DNA of 64,000 nt from Raffaelea ambrosiae (GCA_002778195.1 PCDI01000004.1:10074-74073); one strand, 5' to 3'; shown: positions 47,156 to 58,370, counted from the first letter of the stretch. The notes: generated by a model from the letters alone, not told the origin. A program made the numbers and translations.

Positions 47156-47665
47156 AGCATTTCTTTGCGGGCTTTCGGGATTCTGGCGTGTGACATAATA
47201 AACTCAAAAAAATCGAGACCAAAAAAATACAAAAAGGAGCGGGAACGACTTTTTGAAACCAAAAATCAAGAAACTTCGTCTTCCATCACCAACAAACCAC
47301 AAACGGGGGTTATACGGGGGCTGCGTTCGTTCTTTGGGATCTGTTCTTCCGCCTGAGGAATTTTTCTTCCTTCTTTTTCTTTCAAACGGGAGCAAGCAAA
47401 AAAGGCGGTGTTATTTCACGCTGTAGGAAAATAAACAAGGAAAGATCAAGACAGAAAAAAAAGGAAATTTTGCAAAAGACACGGTCATGTTTGGTTGAGT
47501 GGGAACTAACTATGTTTTTGTACCAGCGCGCACTCGTATGGAGAATGTCGTGGTGTTTGCCAATCTGGAATTTGTTGGCAGTTCCTTGTAACTAGTGATC
47601 ACTGTCACCTGCCAACACCAAAACTGTATCGTCACTACGATTAGTACGCCTACTACTAGACTCAT

Positions 47666-47780
47666 TTTCAATTCCACAGATTACTTCGACTGCATATCCA
47701 ACAAAGTTTATTTCAATTGCACAGACTACTTCAACCCCGTGTTCAACCAAGACTTTACTTCAATTTCGAAAGATTCAACG
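47666..47780. repeat. 45-bp tandem duplication plus degenerate third copy
   Basis: TTTCAATTCCACAGATTACT at 47666 recurs with few changes exactly 45 bp later at 47711 (TTTCAATTGCACAGACTACT). A weaker copy begins near 47758. Because 45 is a multiple of three, a short plus-strand frame shows a 15-residue repeat (FNSTDYF / FNCTDYF). Confidence 0.75.
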
Positions 47781-47837
47781 ATATCATAACTGAATCTGGT
47801 ATATAGCACCGTCCTCTTTGATCTGTATTCAACTTGT

Positions 47838-47842
<5 letters not shown>

Positions 47843-47868
<26 letters not shown>
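47843..47868. repeat. (GT)n microsatellite
   Basis: A GT dinucleotide run of about 24 nt in the convergent spacer. Confidence 0.9.
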
Positions 47869-48086
47869 TCATTAGAAGATAACCCAATCCGCAAACGCCG
47901 CCGCAATGATGAAAGAAAAAAAAAAGGGAATACACAGAAAAGCAGTGAAAGTAACGTGTAACTAAAAGTCGGATATATGGTGTGTGTCAAATGGCATTTA
48001 TGTACTGGGGAAAGGTCGTTTCGGTGTTGTGTATAATATGTATCATGAAAAGGCGAGAAAGCAAAGAAAGCGAGTTAGACTTTCGG

Positions 48087-49416
48087 CTAACGGCGCACTC
48101 GTGATGGCCGAGATTCTCGTGACATCCGGGTGAAATCAGTGCGGTGGCTGCCACGAGTGTCTCGTGTTCGTCGCGAGTCTCGGCTACCTGGAGGGTTGTT
48201 AGAATACGAAAAACAGAACAGGGGAACAGAAAGATATGTTTCAGGGGTTGGACTCACTATAGCCACTTGATGTATACGAACCACTGTAGTACGTGCCGCT
48301 AACGTCGCTACGCTGAGGGCGGTAGCGGCGCTGCTCCTTGTCTTTTTCGTGCTTCCGCAGACCGAGCATGAGAAGTAACGTACCAATGGCAGCGCCGGCG
48401 CCCACCGCACCAGTACTGTGCTTGCTTTTTTCATTGACGGTGCTGGTTCGGCCACCGCCGCCAAACCAGCCAGCGTGCTGGCCGGAGCTGCGGCGGATGC
48501 GCTCCTCCTCAATGACAGTGACATCCTCGCGCTCGCGGCGGCGGTGGCTGCCCAGGCCGAAGATGGCCAGGACGGTGTTGAACAGGCCGCGGATGATGCA
48601 GCAGGCGCAGAGAGCGATGAGCAGAGCGACGCCGGCAAGAGTGCCAATGACGATGCCGGCAATGGCGCCGCCCGAGAGCGAGCTGCCGGAGCTGGTGGAG
48701 ATGGTGGCATTGCCGGTCGAGGTAGCGCCGAGAGCGGTGCCCGTCTCGCTGGTGCTGGTGAACTCGGTGGTGCTGGCCGCGACGGTAGTGCCGGCGACGA
48801 CGGTGACGCCCGAAGTGACGCGATAGGGTGCGCTGTAGCCGGTGGTCACGACCACGCCCGAGCTGGTGTAGGTGGACCAGACGGTGGTGGTTGCGGCGAC
48901 GGCCGCAGGGGTGGTGGTGGTGGCGGCGGCGACGTTGGCCATGCACTGGCCCTCGTAGGCGCAGTACTGCCAGTTGGCGCAGCAGATGCTGCCGCAGGCA
49001 ATCTGGCCGGTGCCCTCCTCGGGCACGCAGCTGGCGGTGGCGACGGTGGTAGCGGCCGGGAAGTAGGAGCTAAACGTGCTAGTGAACGTTTCGGTCTGGG
49101 TCCAGGTGGTCGTGTACAGGTTGAACCCGCCGCCGGCGGCCGTGTTGCGACAGCCGGCGATGTCGTTGGAGGTGAAGCACTCCTGCTCGGCCGCGCAGCA
49201 GTACATGTTGTTGTAGCCGCAGTAGTTGGCACAGCCGCGAGGCATCAGAAAGCCCATGCCGGCGTCGTGCAGGTCGTCCTTGGGGTATGGATGGCTGGCG
49301 ACAGGGTTGACGGCCTGGGAGAGCAGCAGGAGCGGCAGGAGCGCCGAGTTGCGCAGCAGGCGCGAGCCTGCGGCAGGGCTGGCCCGCCGGGAAGCGGAAG
49401 AGTGTCGCTGCGGCAT
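48087..49416 (-). CDS. Cys-rich, Thr/Ser-rich single-pass cell-surface protein (sensor-like)
   Basis: Minus-strand exon 1 (49416-48258) joins at a 70-nt intron (donor GTGAGT, branch TTCTAAC) to exon 2 (48187-48087): 419 aa. Reading through the donor would instead end the protein after SGYSESNP. A signal peptide (hydrophobic core LLPLLLLS, residues ~27-34) leads to an ectodomain with two Cys clusters (RGCANYCGYNNMYCCAAEQE and CGSICCANWQYCAYEGQC) and long Thr/Ser/Ala stretches suited to O-mannosylation. A transmembrane helix lies at about 251-273 (AGIVIGTLAGVALLIALCACC). The cytosolic tail has a basic RRRERED patch, a second hydrophobic segment (~335-352) and, from the hidden exon, an Arg/Ser-rich end. 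The layout resembles fungal wall-stress sensors, but no WSC domain is evident. Confidence 0.85.
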
Positions 49417-51577
49417 TATCGCGAGATGTGGATTTCCAAAAGGACGAGAGGAGCGGTCCAATCGCAAAAAAAAAGAGAAGAGGCCAGAAACAGGTAAGAG
49501 GAGCTGAGCAGCTCGCCGGTCCAGATGCAAGCTGCAAGGAATGCAAGCAGGCCTGGCGACAGGCGGGGTGGTGCAGTTGAAGAGCACACGAAGAGAGGAG
49601 GCCGGCAAAGGTATGGCGGGGTCGATACGAGATATCGGCTGCGGGTGTAAGTGATAGGTCGGGCGCAGCTGACACAGCAAGTGACGGGTTGGGCGAAGAT
49701 GTGCGTGCAAGAGTTGCAGTCGGTGCCGGAAAGGGCCAATGGGGAACAGGTGAGGTGGTGGTGGTCAATCAAGAAAGCAGTGAGGGTGTCTCGAAAACCT
49801 GATGTGGTAACCTGATGTGTGGTGTATCTGAAGTTCCGCCTCTTTCCAAGACCCAACAGGCAAAACTGCCCCGAAAAAGAAGAAGAAAATATAAAAGTCG
49901 CTGCGAAATCGCTACCACATAGTCGAGCGAGGAAGACGTCCCAGGAATGCGGGATGCGCGGGAGCGACAGGGGCGGCAAAGAAGGTTAAAAAAACGCAGA
50001 GTGAGACAGCTCGAGGCCGAAAAGTAGAGAGTGCGAGGGAATGCAGGAAGAAGAGGAGAGAAGAAGAGCAACAACGGGAACAGCAGGAATGCAGGTGTGA
50101 CATATGCACGCTGCCATTCCCATGGTTATAAACCATATCGGGATGGCGGGAAAGAGCGATGGACGCAAAAACTCAAAAAAGGAAATGGCTGGGGAAGCTG
50201 TGTGGACAGCGAGGCCAATCTTACTTGGGTGCCGTAGTGGGGTGCTCTGGGCCCCAATACAGGGGAAAGCCCCGGCTGCCGGGGACGCCTGCGGACGCTA
50301 CAGGCTTCTAGCAGCCGGCCCAGCCTCCCCAATTCCCAGCCTCGCGATTTTTGCAGCTTTTTTGGCAGCGCCTAGCTGTGCTGGCGCCAGTCACAGAGCG
50401 TCTCCCTTTTTTTTTCCTGCACAGCTTTCCTGCACGCCAGATCGTCGACTTCATTTCCGAACGCCTTCCCTGTCACTAGCTTTACTGGCCAAACCTTGTA
50501 ACCTTGTTTTGACTACGAGACCCGTTCCCAGCCAGGCACAACCCAACGGCTGGGCCAGAATGGCCAGAATGGCCATTTTGTTATTGTTTGTTTAATTGCT
50601 TGCATGTTTGCTTGGCAAGCCCTGCCAGCCCGTCATATCAGAGCTTGTCAGCTCGCGCAATAGTTAGCAGATACCTTCCTTATATTTGCTGTGTTTTGGT
50701 CTCAGACACGCATCGTGTCTTACACCAGTCCTTTTTGTATGCGTGCCGCGACACTTTGTCAGTCGGCCCTTGCGTCAAAATGCCATAGCACAAAGAAGAC
50801 CGGCGCTTCGCCACGCAAAGTGTCGGCCCTGTACTGGGCCATCCCCAGAGCTGGCCTTGGGTCACGGTGATCGTTGGGATATGATGCAAGCGACTGCACA
50901 AAGAAGCCGCCTGAGGCTGCCATTAAGGCCGCCCGCTGCGGGGCTGCCGTCCACCACGCCCACGTCGTCGACTACTTGGCCCGCCTCGATGTGCGCTCGA
51001 CGACTGGATTGCTGAGCGACCCGACCGTCTGCTGGTTATGGGTCGGTTCCTCATGACATGGTCAATGTGCGAGTCAGAACTGCACTGTGTATAACAGGGT
51101 GCTGTTTTAAATCTTCTCCTTTCGTAAAAGGAGGCCTGGTTGCTGGACAGCCTCACCCTCTGCTTAGCCACTGTAGAAATGTATCTCCATTTCATATTCT
51201 GATGTATCCTCAATATTGTTCTTGTGATACATTGCTATAATGCGTGGTCTAGTTATACGGCAGCCTCGTGGCAGCCTTGTATGAAACCAATAAACGAACT
51301 CCAAGCGCTCCCTCGTTTACTTGCTCTTTTTCTTTGCAATGCAAATACAGACCATGCTTACCGTACAATACCACTGCGATGGAGTGGAGCTGAAGAAACC
51401 AATTGTACTCAAGACTGGGGGAATTTGGGCGACTTCCGAAGTGAGACGAGGCCGTCACGTGGAGCTTACACTGGATATACATGCACCAGGCAACAATGCT
51501 CACCGTCAAGGCTTCCCATGCAAACTCTGATATGGGTATAGTTGGGACCAGACTGGCAGCGAATATCACCCCTCGCC
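49417..51577. other. Divergent intergenic region
   Basis: Lies between the Cys-rich protein (-) and the F-box-like gene (+), so it contains two promoters and a long leader. I see no supported coding exon; short frames around 50.7-51.5 kb lack family resemblance. Confidence 0.55.
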
Positions 51578-53513
51578 ATGCCGCCCACAACACTACAGCG
51601 AGTACTGGCTACCAATGTGGTGCTAGAGATTATCGTGGATAATGTGAGTCATGATGGCTTTCAACAGGTTCAGATACGAGCCAAACTGACATACAGTTCT
51701 AGCTACTTGAAAGCTACCACATTGCTTGTCTATGTCTGGTGAACAGGGAGTTTTATGCTTGCTTCACCCAGTTTCTCTACAGGGATATCACCCTCACTTA
51801 CGACTCTACTCGAACCCACGCAAAAGAAGCCCTCCTCGACCATAGGCACTTGGCTCTTGTGCGGAAGCTGCGTTTTCATGTTTGGTCCCCGTCTGGTGTT
51901 GACGATACTTTCCGGCGACTTATTGAGCGGATGCCCGCTCTTGCTGCCCTGGAGTAAGCGGCCCTCTTCGGTGCATTCTGTGTAGCGTTATCTTGCTGTG
52001 GGACGGCATTTGGACTTCGAGGCTGACCGCCGTGAACCTCACACACAGATGGTCTGGGGCAGACATGAGCAAGGAGACCATCAAGTCCCTGGCTGAGACA
52101 CACCCAAACTTAAGCAGCTTAGTGGTGGTTCCGATCCAGGAGATGAGCTGGGATGAAGAGGAAAGAAGCAAAGCAAGGCTCAAAACCTATGGTTCCAGTC
52201 ATTCCTTGAACGGGGACTACGCGGAAGGCTTTCGCTCCCGGCTCTCCCATATGGACTACGGACCCGGCGATAGCATGACTTCAGAGGTTGACAGGGGCCT
52301 CCATGTTCTGCACTTTGCCAACTTGAGAGAGCTCACTCTCACGAATATGGATGCCAGCATGGTCACGCATCGGGGCGATCTCGTCCAGTGCCTCAAGCGG
52401 GCGTCCAGACTGACCAGCCTCGCCCTGGCCGTCGGCGAGGAGACGGTCATGGCTATGTTCAACGACGATCTGAGAAGCGTTTACACACACTACTTTCGCA
52501 ATCTGTGCGAAGAGTATGCCCAAGCAGGTGGCACGCCGCTGCAGCTGAGCCACCTGTCGCTGGGGCTGGCAGTCCTCCTGCTTCGGGACACCGACAGCTC
52601 AAAGAAAGGGAGCACGAACACGGCATCGTACCTCTCGAAGCTGGCAGCTGTCTCGCAGCTGCAAGAGGTCCACATTGACAACCGCGGCAATTTCTACCGC
52701 CGGAAACTCGTGCGCTCGAGACCGAGTGAGTATTACTGCAAGCTGGCCTGGTGGACGTTCAGTCCGACCCGTGCCCCCAAGCTACGCCGCCTGACGCCCA
52801 CGGTATGGGGCGACGACTTGTATCATTTTCTGGCTGAGGAGTTCCCCACCATTGCATCACGACGGCTGGCTCTGTCCGTGGGAACCAGCTGGATGAGCTT
52901 CTTGGGCCGGGATTACTTCAACAGTCTCTACTCTCTGTTGAGCGACCAAGGGCCCGACCCACCGCTTCGATTTCGCCAAGTGTCCATTGACTTGTCAGAT
53001 CTGTCCTGGGATATGGCCCAAGCCGCCCAGGACGTGGAGTTCGATCTCCAAAAGTCCCAAAGAGAGAGCAGCGGCGAAAGCAGTGAACACTTTGCCGCCG
53101 CCGCCGCCGACCACTTCTCCACGCTGGAAGGGCTCCAGGTCAAGTTCTCTAGCGTGCTGATATTTCACGTCTTCTTGGACCTAGTTCTTCCACGCCTGCG
53201 CTGCCTTGAAAGCCTGCAAATGCACATTGACTGGTTCGACAGTGAGCTAGAAGCCTCTCGAATGGTCGCCGAGTTTCCGGCAACAGACCCGAATTCGCTG
53301 CCTCGCCGTGTCGCCGGATCCCTGCCACAACTCCGTTTTCTGCGGTTCCGGCAACGGTTTCTGCGGTCCAGGGAATCCACATGGGAGGTGCTTCGCGACA
53401 TCGACGGGAATGTTACGAAGTTGGTGCCCATGGGTGATGTTGCCGCCCGCAAGATTGAGTGCTTCCGAACGCCAACAACGGCAGACATTGCATGGCCAGG
53501 GCCAGAGAAATGA
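51578..53513 (+). CDS. F-box-like protein with leucine-rich-type C-terminal region
   Basis: Proposed exons 51578-51643, 51703-51953 and 52049-53513 give 593 aa. Removing intron 1 (59 nt) joins VLEIIVDN to LLESYHIACLCLVNREFYAC and TQFLYRDITL, which reads as a degenerate F-box of the fungal type. Intron 2 is taken as 95 nt (donor GTAAGC, branch GCTGACC, acceptor CACAG), giving LAALEWSGADMS. A 32-nt alternative ending at 51985 also keeps phase but is unusually short. The remainder has spaced Leu motifs (LRELTLTNMD, LQEVHID, LRFLRFRQRF), like the irregular repeats after fungal F-boxes. Family role: substrate adaptor of an SCF ubiquitin ligase; the partner is unknown. The extreme divergence is normal for this family in fungi. 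Confidence 0.7.
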
Positions 53514-53619
53514 ATGTTGCCTGTGCCGGATCTTGAGATGGCCGCACCGAGACTGCCCTGTCATTGTTTGGCAACGCCGTGTCCCAGCTTCATGGGCTGG
53601 TTACAAGGCAAAATCTTCC

Positions 53620-53738
53620 ACGTACGACCATAGGTGCTGAACAGCTCGGGATCCCGTCCGCTCTCCCCTAGATAAACCAGCAACCGCCGGATTAGTAGTT
53701 GGGTCGGTGACGACCAGCGAATACCTGGTGTTGTACGT
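53620..53738 (+). rRNA. 5S ribosomal RNA (dispersed single gene, divergent isotype)
   Basis: A 119-nt segment follows the fungal 5S pattern: it begins ACGTACGACCATAGG, has the loop/internal control region TTAGTAGTTGGGT..GGTGACGACCAGCGAAT, and ends GTTGTACGT. The two ends pair over nine positions (one G-U), forming helix I. A T13 run starting at the last base (53738-53750) is a textbook RNA polymerase III terminator. The central part differs from the common Sordariomycete 5S as I remember it, so this may be a minor isotype or an ageing copy. Dispersed 5S genes are typical of Neurospora and relatives. Confidence 0.85.
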
Positions 53739-53750
53739 TTTTTTTTTTTT
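53738..53750 (+). terminator. Poly-T RNA polymerase III terminator of the 5S gene
   Basis: An uninterrupted run of 13 T starts at the 3' end of the 5S rRNA gene. Confidence 0.8.
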
Positions 53751-54284
53751 ATGAAGTTTTTTTAGGCAGCTTTTTATTTTTTTAATGAATTGACAACATT
53801 TTAATTGGCAACCATTCGTACACTGCAACTCTCAATACTCTTTATCTCCTTAGCACCTGAAAACGAGCCACAGGCGCCTGTGGCTGGGACCAACGAGGGA
53901 TTTTGTGGCCCAAGCTTGGAGCTATGCGGGGCCGTTCATTGGCAAGCTTCAACTTCTGTCTGGCTGCCTTCGTCCCCTTCTTTCTCGTGCTGAATAGGCC
54001 TCAATTCGTTCGTTCGTCCCGCCCATTGTTCCGTCCAGAGAGCACTCGCCCCCGCCTTTGACGATTCTCCACGAACATTTACTGCTCGGGCGTGGTGACC
54101 AGCGTTGCATTGTCTATCCATCCTTTGGCGAACGTTCTTTTTTTGTGATCGGCACCCTGCGAACAGTTGCGCTGCAGCCTCCTTGAACTCGTCGTCATCC
54201 TCACTCGCCAGCTCGACAACATCTCCCTACGAAACACACACACGCACCTTTTCCCACCACCGTCTCCCTTTCCAACAACCGACC
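53751..54284. promoter_or_regulatory. Promoter/leader region of the V-ATPase H gene
   Basis: About 530 bp between the 5S terminator and the VMA13 start codon, becoming C/T-rich over the last 100 bp. No other gene seen. Confidence 0.4.
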
Positions 54285-55851
54285 ATGTCCTTCGATCCGC
54301 CGACATACCTGACGGCGCTGCAGAACAACGTCCGCACGCGGCCGATCCCGTGGGATGGCGCCGTGCGGGCAGGCTACGTGCTGGACTGGCAGCTGGAGAA
54401 GATCCGTGCCGTCGACAAGGTCAAGAAGGATGTGCGCAAGCACGCCGTCGAGTCCGACCTGGACGGCTACCGGATACTCTTTGCCGGCGGCGACGTTGGC
54501 GGCAAGCCCAGCGTGCTGGAGTCGGCCTCCAAGCGCAACGACATTATCCAGTACATCCTCGTCCTGCTGACCGACGTCCTGTACGACGTGCCCGCCCTGG
54601 CCAAGACCATCCTCGGCGGCAGCGAGCCCTACCGCAATTTCCTGCCTCTGCTTGCCCACTCGAGCAGCGCTGATGACCAGATCCCAATGCTGACGTCGAC
54701 CGTGCTCGTGTCCCTCCTGGCCGCTGCCCACGACGAGTCGGCCACCACCCTCGACAAGGCCCTGCCCAGCCTGCTCAGCTACCTCTCGTCCCTGGCCAAG
54801 AACACCGACTCCGGCCTCCAAGACATTGGGGTCCAGGAGAGCTCGACCCTGCTGTACAGCCGCACGACGCGGGCGCAGTTCTGGGCCCAGCGCAGCGAGA
54901 CTGTGACGCCTCTGATTGCCATCCTGCGCACGGCAGCAGGCGTCGCCGGCAACGGGGATGCCGTCTCTGCCAGCCTTTGGAGCGGTGCAACGGGCACCGG
55001 AAACCGTGGCGGCCCTCTCCTGGAGGGCTCCATTGGCGGTGGCGTGGGCCTACAACTCCTGTACCATGTGCTTCTGGTGCTGTGGCAACTGTCATTTGAT
55101 GCGGAATCCGTGGGTGATGATTTGAATGAGTATGTGTTTGCGCCTATCCTTTCTCACCAGCCGACATTTACGTTTCGATTTGGTTTCCTATCACGGTTGC
55201 TTTTCTGCTGTTTGACTGACCACCCATTCCTCCTCCAGTGAATACGATTTCGTTCTGCTGTACACGCAGCTGCTTCGTCTCTCGCCCAAGGAGAAGACGA
55301 CCCGTCTCATGGTCTCGACCCTCTTCAACCTTCTGTCAGCCAACCGGGCGACGCTGTTGCCGACGGCCGTGCTGGCGCGCCTGCCGGCGCTGCTGCAGAA
55401 CGTGGCTGGCCGGCAGCATGCGGACCCTGATCTGCAGGAGGACCTTCAGCAGCTGCGCGACATGCTGGACGAGTACACGGCGACCAAGACGACCTATGAC
55501 GAGTATGTGGCCGAGGTCAACACGGGCCATTTGCGCTGGTCGCCGCCGCACCGCAACACAGTCTTCTGGGCAGAGAACGCGCGGCGGATCCTGGATGCGG
55601 ACAACGGAGCCATCCCGCGCAAGCTTGCCGAGATTATGAGCAAGCCGTGGGACAACGACAAGGCGGTTCTGGCGATTGCGTGCAACGACATTGGCAACCT
55701 GGTGCGGGAGGTGCCCGAGAAGCGGAGCCAGCTGGAGAAGCTGGGTCTGAAGACACGGGTGATGCAGCTGATGGGCGAAGCGGACGAGAATGTGCGCTGG
55801 GAGAGTCTGCAGGCGCTGGGCGGATGGTTGAAGTACACCATTGAAGCATGA
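54285..55851 (+). CDS. vma13: V-type proton ATPase subunit H
   Basis: Two exons, 54285-55129 and 55239-55851, join with the codon GA|T to 485 aa. The start lies in GACCATGTCC. Conserved blocks include VRTRPIPWDGAVRAGYV near the N-terminus, an HEAT/armadillo-like helical body (YILVLLTDVLYDVP, LQLLYHVLLVLWQLSF), and the C-terminal domain LRWSPPHRNTVFWAENARRI followed by ACNDIGNLVREVPEKR and the end NVRWESLQALGGWLKY. Subunit H caps the stalk of the cytosolic V1 sector; it is needed for ATPase activity on the vacuole and silences free V1. Length matches fungal orthologues. Confidence 0.96.
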
Positions 55852-57014
55852 TGGACGTAGAGAGAGGCGAAGAAGAGGAGGGTCTTTGGGAGGAGTTGAC
55901 TGCTTTGTGCCTTTTTGTCATTTTGTATTAGTCTGTTCTGTTCTTCTTGTTTTGCTGTGTCTCCTTGCGTGTTTCTTGCATCTTTGCAAACAATAATCTA
56001 TCGTGTCTCTTTGTTGATTTCAGGGTAAAAACGATAGACGTAGTCATAGTTCTCGCTTATATTTCGCGATAGGAAACACGCTGGTGTTCAAAGATAGAGT
56101 TTTGAGCAGATGGCATGGGTAGTTAGTCGTTTCGGTAGTTCGCTGAATTTTTTTTTTCTTCAGAAGTTCAGCTGTGGCCATTGCCATGCAGACGGGCTTG
56201 GATCTCAGTGACTACGGTCTACCTACTGATCTTGAGCATCGTCAAAGAGCCGAGGCCCCAATTCCGTTTACTCTATCCATATTTATCGCCTGCAAGGTAC
56301 AATCGCAAAACGTGGCCGGGTGAGCTCGGCACAAGCATCACCGGCGGACCAGATCGCCCGGCTGGATGTGGGGCGTCTCCGGGCAATTTTGTTGAACGGG
56401 GACCCGTAGTCGATGACCAAGAGAGCCAAGTTGCCCGACAGCCGGGCTAGGTCCGGGGCAGGGGCCGACATGGAAGAGTGCAAAGACAGAATGGAGGTAG
56501 AATTGGCAGTGTATATAGGACAGTGAAGAGGTGCCTATGCTATAGGGCAAGTGAAGAGCAGGTACGATCAGCTCAGCTGCATTGTGAGTACCATACAGAA
56601 ACACAGTTCACAATTCAGGAGGCAGGTGCAAAAGAGGAATACCTGCCCAAAGAGGAAGTGCTGCTAAGAGACCATGTGGTGCTAGCCGACTAGCAAGTTG
56701 CGGGGCTGTGGTCCCCCCTCGTTGGCCGCTATCGCCTGGCTCTTCTTCACTGATAAAATGCGCTGTTCGTACCAAATATTAGGTCTTAGTATGTGATCGA
56801 TTGACGAACCAGAGACGCAGAACATCGGAGCTTTCAGGAGCGACTCGCAGACTCGTGATATCCCCCCTCCGCGAGACATCGTTCCATCCCTTGTCCTTTT
56901 TTTTTTCTTCTGGCGCTACTTCTCAAGACAGACGCCGCCTTGCCAGCAACCAATTCCTCCTGCTCGCCCATCACCGCCTGTCCACCGTATCCATTCATAC
57001 CCCACCAATTGGCC
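55852..57014. other. Intergenic region before the glycine-cleavage gene
   Basis: 3' flank of VMA13 and promoter of GCV1. A minus-strand frame at 56283-56462 starting MSAPAPDLARLSGNLALLVI has protein-like character and may be a relic, but I cannot name it. Confidence 0.5.
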
Positions 57015-58370
57015 ATGGCAAGCACTCAATCGCTGCTGCGGGGCGCCTTCCGTGCCGTGGGCGGCCCCCGGGCTGCTCTTTCCGTTTCTGGCCGGGTCTC
57101 GTGTGCGGCGTCTGTGGCTGGTCGCCGACACTCGTCTTCGGCAGCCGAAGAGCCGCTTCGCAAGACCGCCCTCTACGACCTGCACGTGGCCAATGGCGGC
57201 AAGATGGTGCCGTTCGGCGGCTTCCACATGCCCGTGCAGTACAGCGGCCTGTCGGTGAGCGCGTCGCACAAATTCACGCGCACCAAGGCGTCGCTGTTCG
57301 ACGTCGGCCACATGGTGCAGCGGCACTTCCAGGGCGCGGGCGCCACGGCCTTTCTGGAGACGCTGACGCCCTCGGGCATAGCGGCGCTGCCGGTCCACCG
57401 CAGCCAGCTGAGCACGCTGCTGTGGCAGCACAACGGCGGCATCGTGGACGACACCATCATCACCCGTCTGGGCCCGCAGCTGTTCTATGTCGTCACCAAC
57501 GCCGGCTGCCGTGCCAAGGACGACGCCTTTCTGGCGCGCTGGCTGGCCGACGAGTCGCTGCTGAAGAGCCTGCCCGGCCCCGTCAAGCACGAGGAACTGG
57601 TCAACTGGGGCCTGGTTGCGCTGCAGGGCCCGCTGGCCAAGGACATCCTGGGCGAGGCGCTGGCGGATGGCGAGGTGGACCTGAAGACACTCTTTTTTGG
57701 CCAGTCCGTCTTCGCCCGCCTGAAGCTCGCCAAGGCGGATTCTGGCAGTGCCGCCGAGATCTCGAGCCCGCTGCACATCAGCCGCGGCGGCTACACGGGC
57801 GAGGACGGCTTCGAAATCTCCATCCCTCCTGACGAGACCGTCGCCGTCACCGAGGCCCTGCTGGCCCGCGGAACCCCCGAGCGTCTGCAGCTCGCCGGCC
57901 TCGGTGCCCGCGACAGCCTGCGCCTCGAGGCCGGCATGTGCCTCTACGGCCACGATCTCGACGATACGACCACCCCCGTCGAGGCCTCTCTTTCTTGGAT
58001 TGTCCCCAAGTCCCGCCGCAACGACTTCTCCTTCCACGGCGCCGAGACCATCCTCGAGCAGCTGCGCCCCAAGAAGGAGGGCGGCGTCGGCGTCAAGCGT
58101 CGTCGTGTCGGCCTCATCGTCGAAGGCGCCCCGGCGCGCGAGGGCGCCGAGATTGTCGACCCGGCCTCGGGCGACGCCTTTGTCGTCGGCAAGGTCACCA
58201 GCGGCTGCCCGAGTCCCAGCCTGGGCCAGAACATTGCCATGGGCTACGTCAAGGATGGCCTGCACAAGTCCGGCACCGAGCTGGGCGTTATTGTGCGCGG
58301 CAAGACCCGCAAGGCTGTTGTGAAAAAGCTTCCATTTATTCAGGACAAGTACTGGAGGGGACAAGAGTAA
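57015..58370 (+). CDS. gcv1: Aminomethyltransferase, mitochondrial (glycine cleavage system T protein)
   Basis: Intronless, 451 aa, start in GGCCATGGCA. Residues 1-45 form a mitochondrial presequence (Arg/Ser/Ala-rich, no acids). The GCV_T folate-binding domain has LRKTALYDLHVANGGKMVPF, SLFDVGHMVQ, NGGIVDDTII (with the catalytic Asp), SRGGYTGEDGFEISI and SLRLEAGMCLYGHDLDD. The C-terminal barrel has FHGAETIL, RRRVGLIVEGAPAREG and GKVTSGCPSPSLGQNIAMGY. The enzyme transfers the aminomethyl carbon from the lipoylated H protein to tetrahydrofolate, releasing ammonia. Length is slightly above yeast Gcv1. The reverse strand carries a long antisense open frame, which is a codon-composition artefact. 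Confidence 0.96.
   Translation: MASTQSLLRGAFRAVGGPRAALSVSGRVSCAASVAGRRHSSSAAEEPLRKTALYDLHVANGGKMVPFGGFHMPVQYSGLSVSASHKFTRTKASLFDVGHMVQRHFQGAGATAFLETLTPSGIAALPVHRSQLSTLLWQHNGGIVDDTIITRLGPQLFYVVTNAGCRAKDDAFLARWLADESLLKSLPGPVKHEELVNWGLVALQGPLAKDILGEALADGEVDLKTLFFGQSVFARLKLAKADSGSAAEISSPLHISRGGYTGEDGFEISIPPDETVAVTEALLARGTPERLQLAGLGARDSLRLEAGMCLYGHDLDDTTTPVEASLSWIVPKSRRNDFSFHGAETILEQLRPKKEGGVGVKRRRVGLIVEGAPAREGAEIVDPASGDAFVVGKVTSGCPSPSLGQNIAMGYVKDGLHKSGTELGVIVRGKTRKAVVKKLPFIQDKYWRGQE

Larger units (their letters stand above)
47156..48086. other. Convergent spacer with degenerate repeats
   Basis: AT-rich sequence between RPL9 and the Cys-rich membrane protein. It contains a 45-bp duplication (47666-47735, with a weak third copy) and a (GT)n microsatellite. 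Confidence 0.6.

Noticed and set aside
48418..49497. 359-codon plus-strand Gly/Ala-rich frame
   Set aside because: Antisense to the Cys-rich membrane protein. Its Gly/Ala content mirrors Thr/Ser/Ala codons of the real gene.
51954..51985. 32-nt intron in the F-box-like gene
   Set aside because: In phase, but shorter than normal fungal introns and without a branch site; the 95-nt alternative was preferred. Kept as a finding because the choice needs transcript data.
56916..58364. 482-codon minus-strand frame
   Set aside because: Antisense to the clearly recognised aminomethyltransferase; no family signature of its own.
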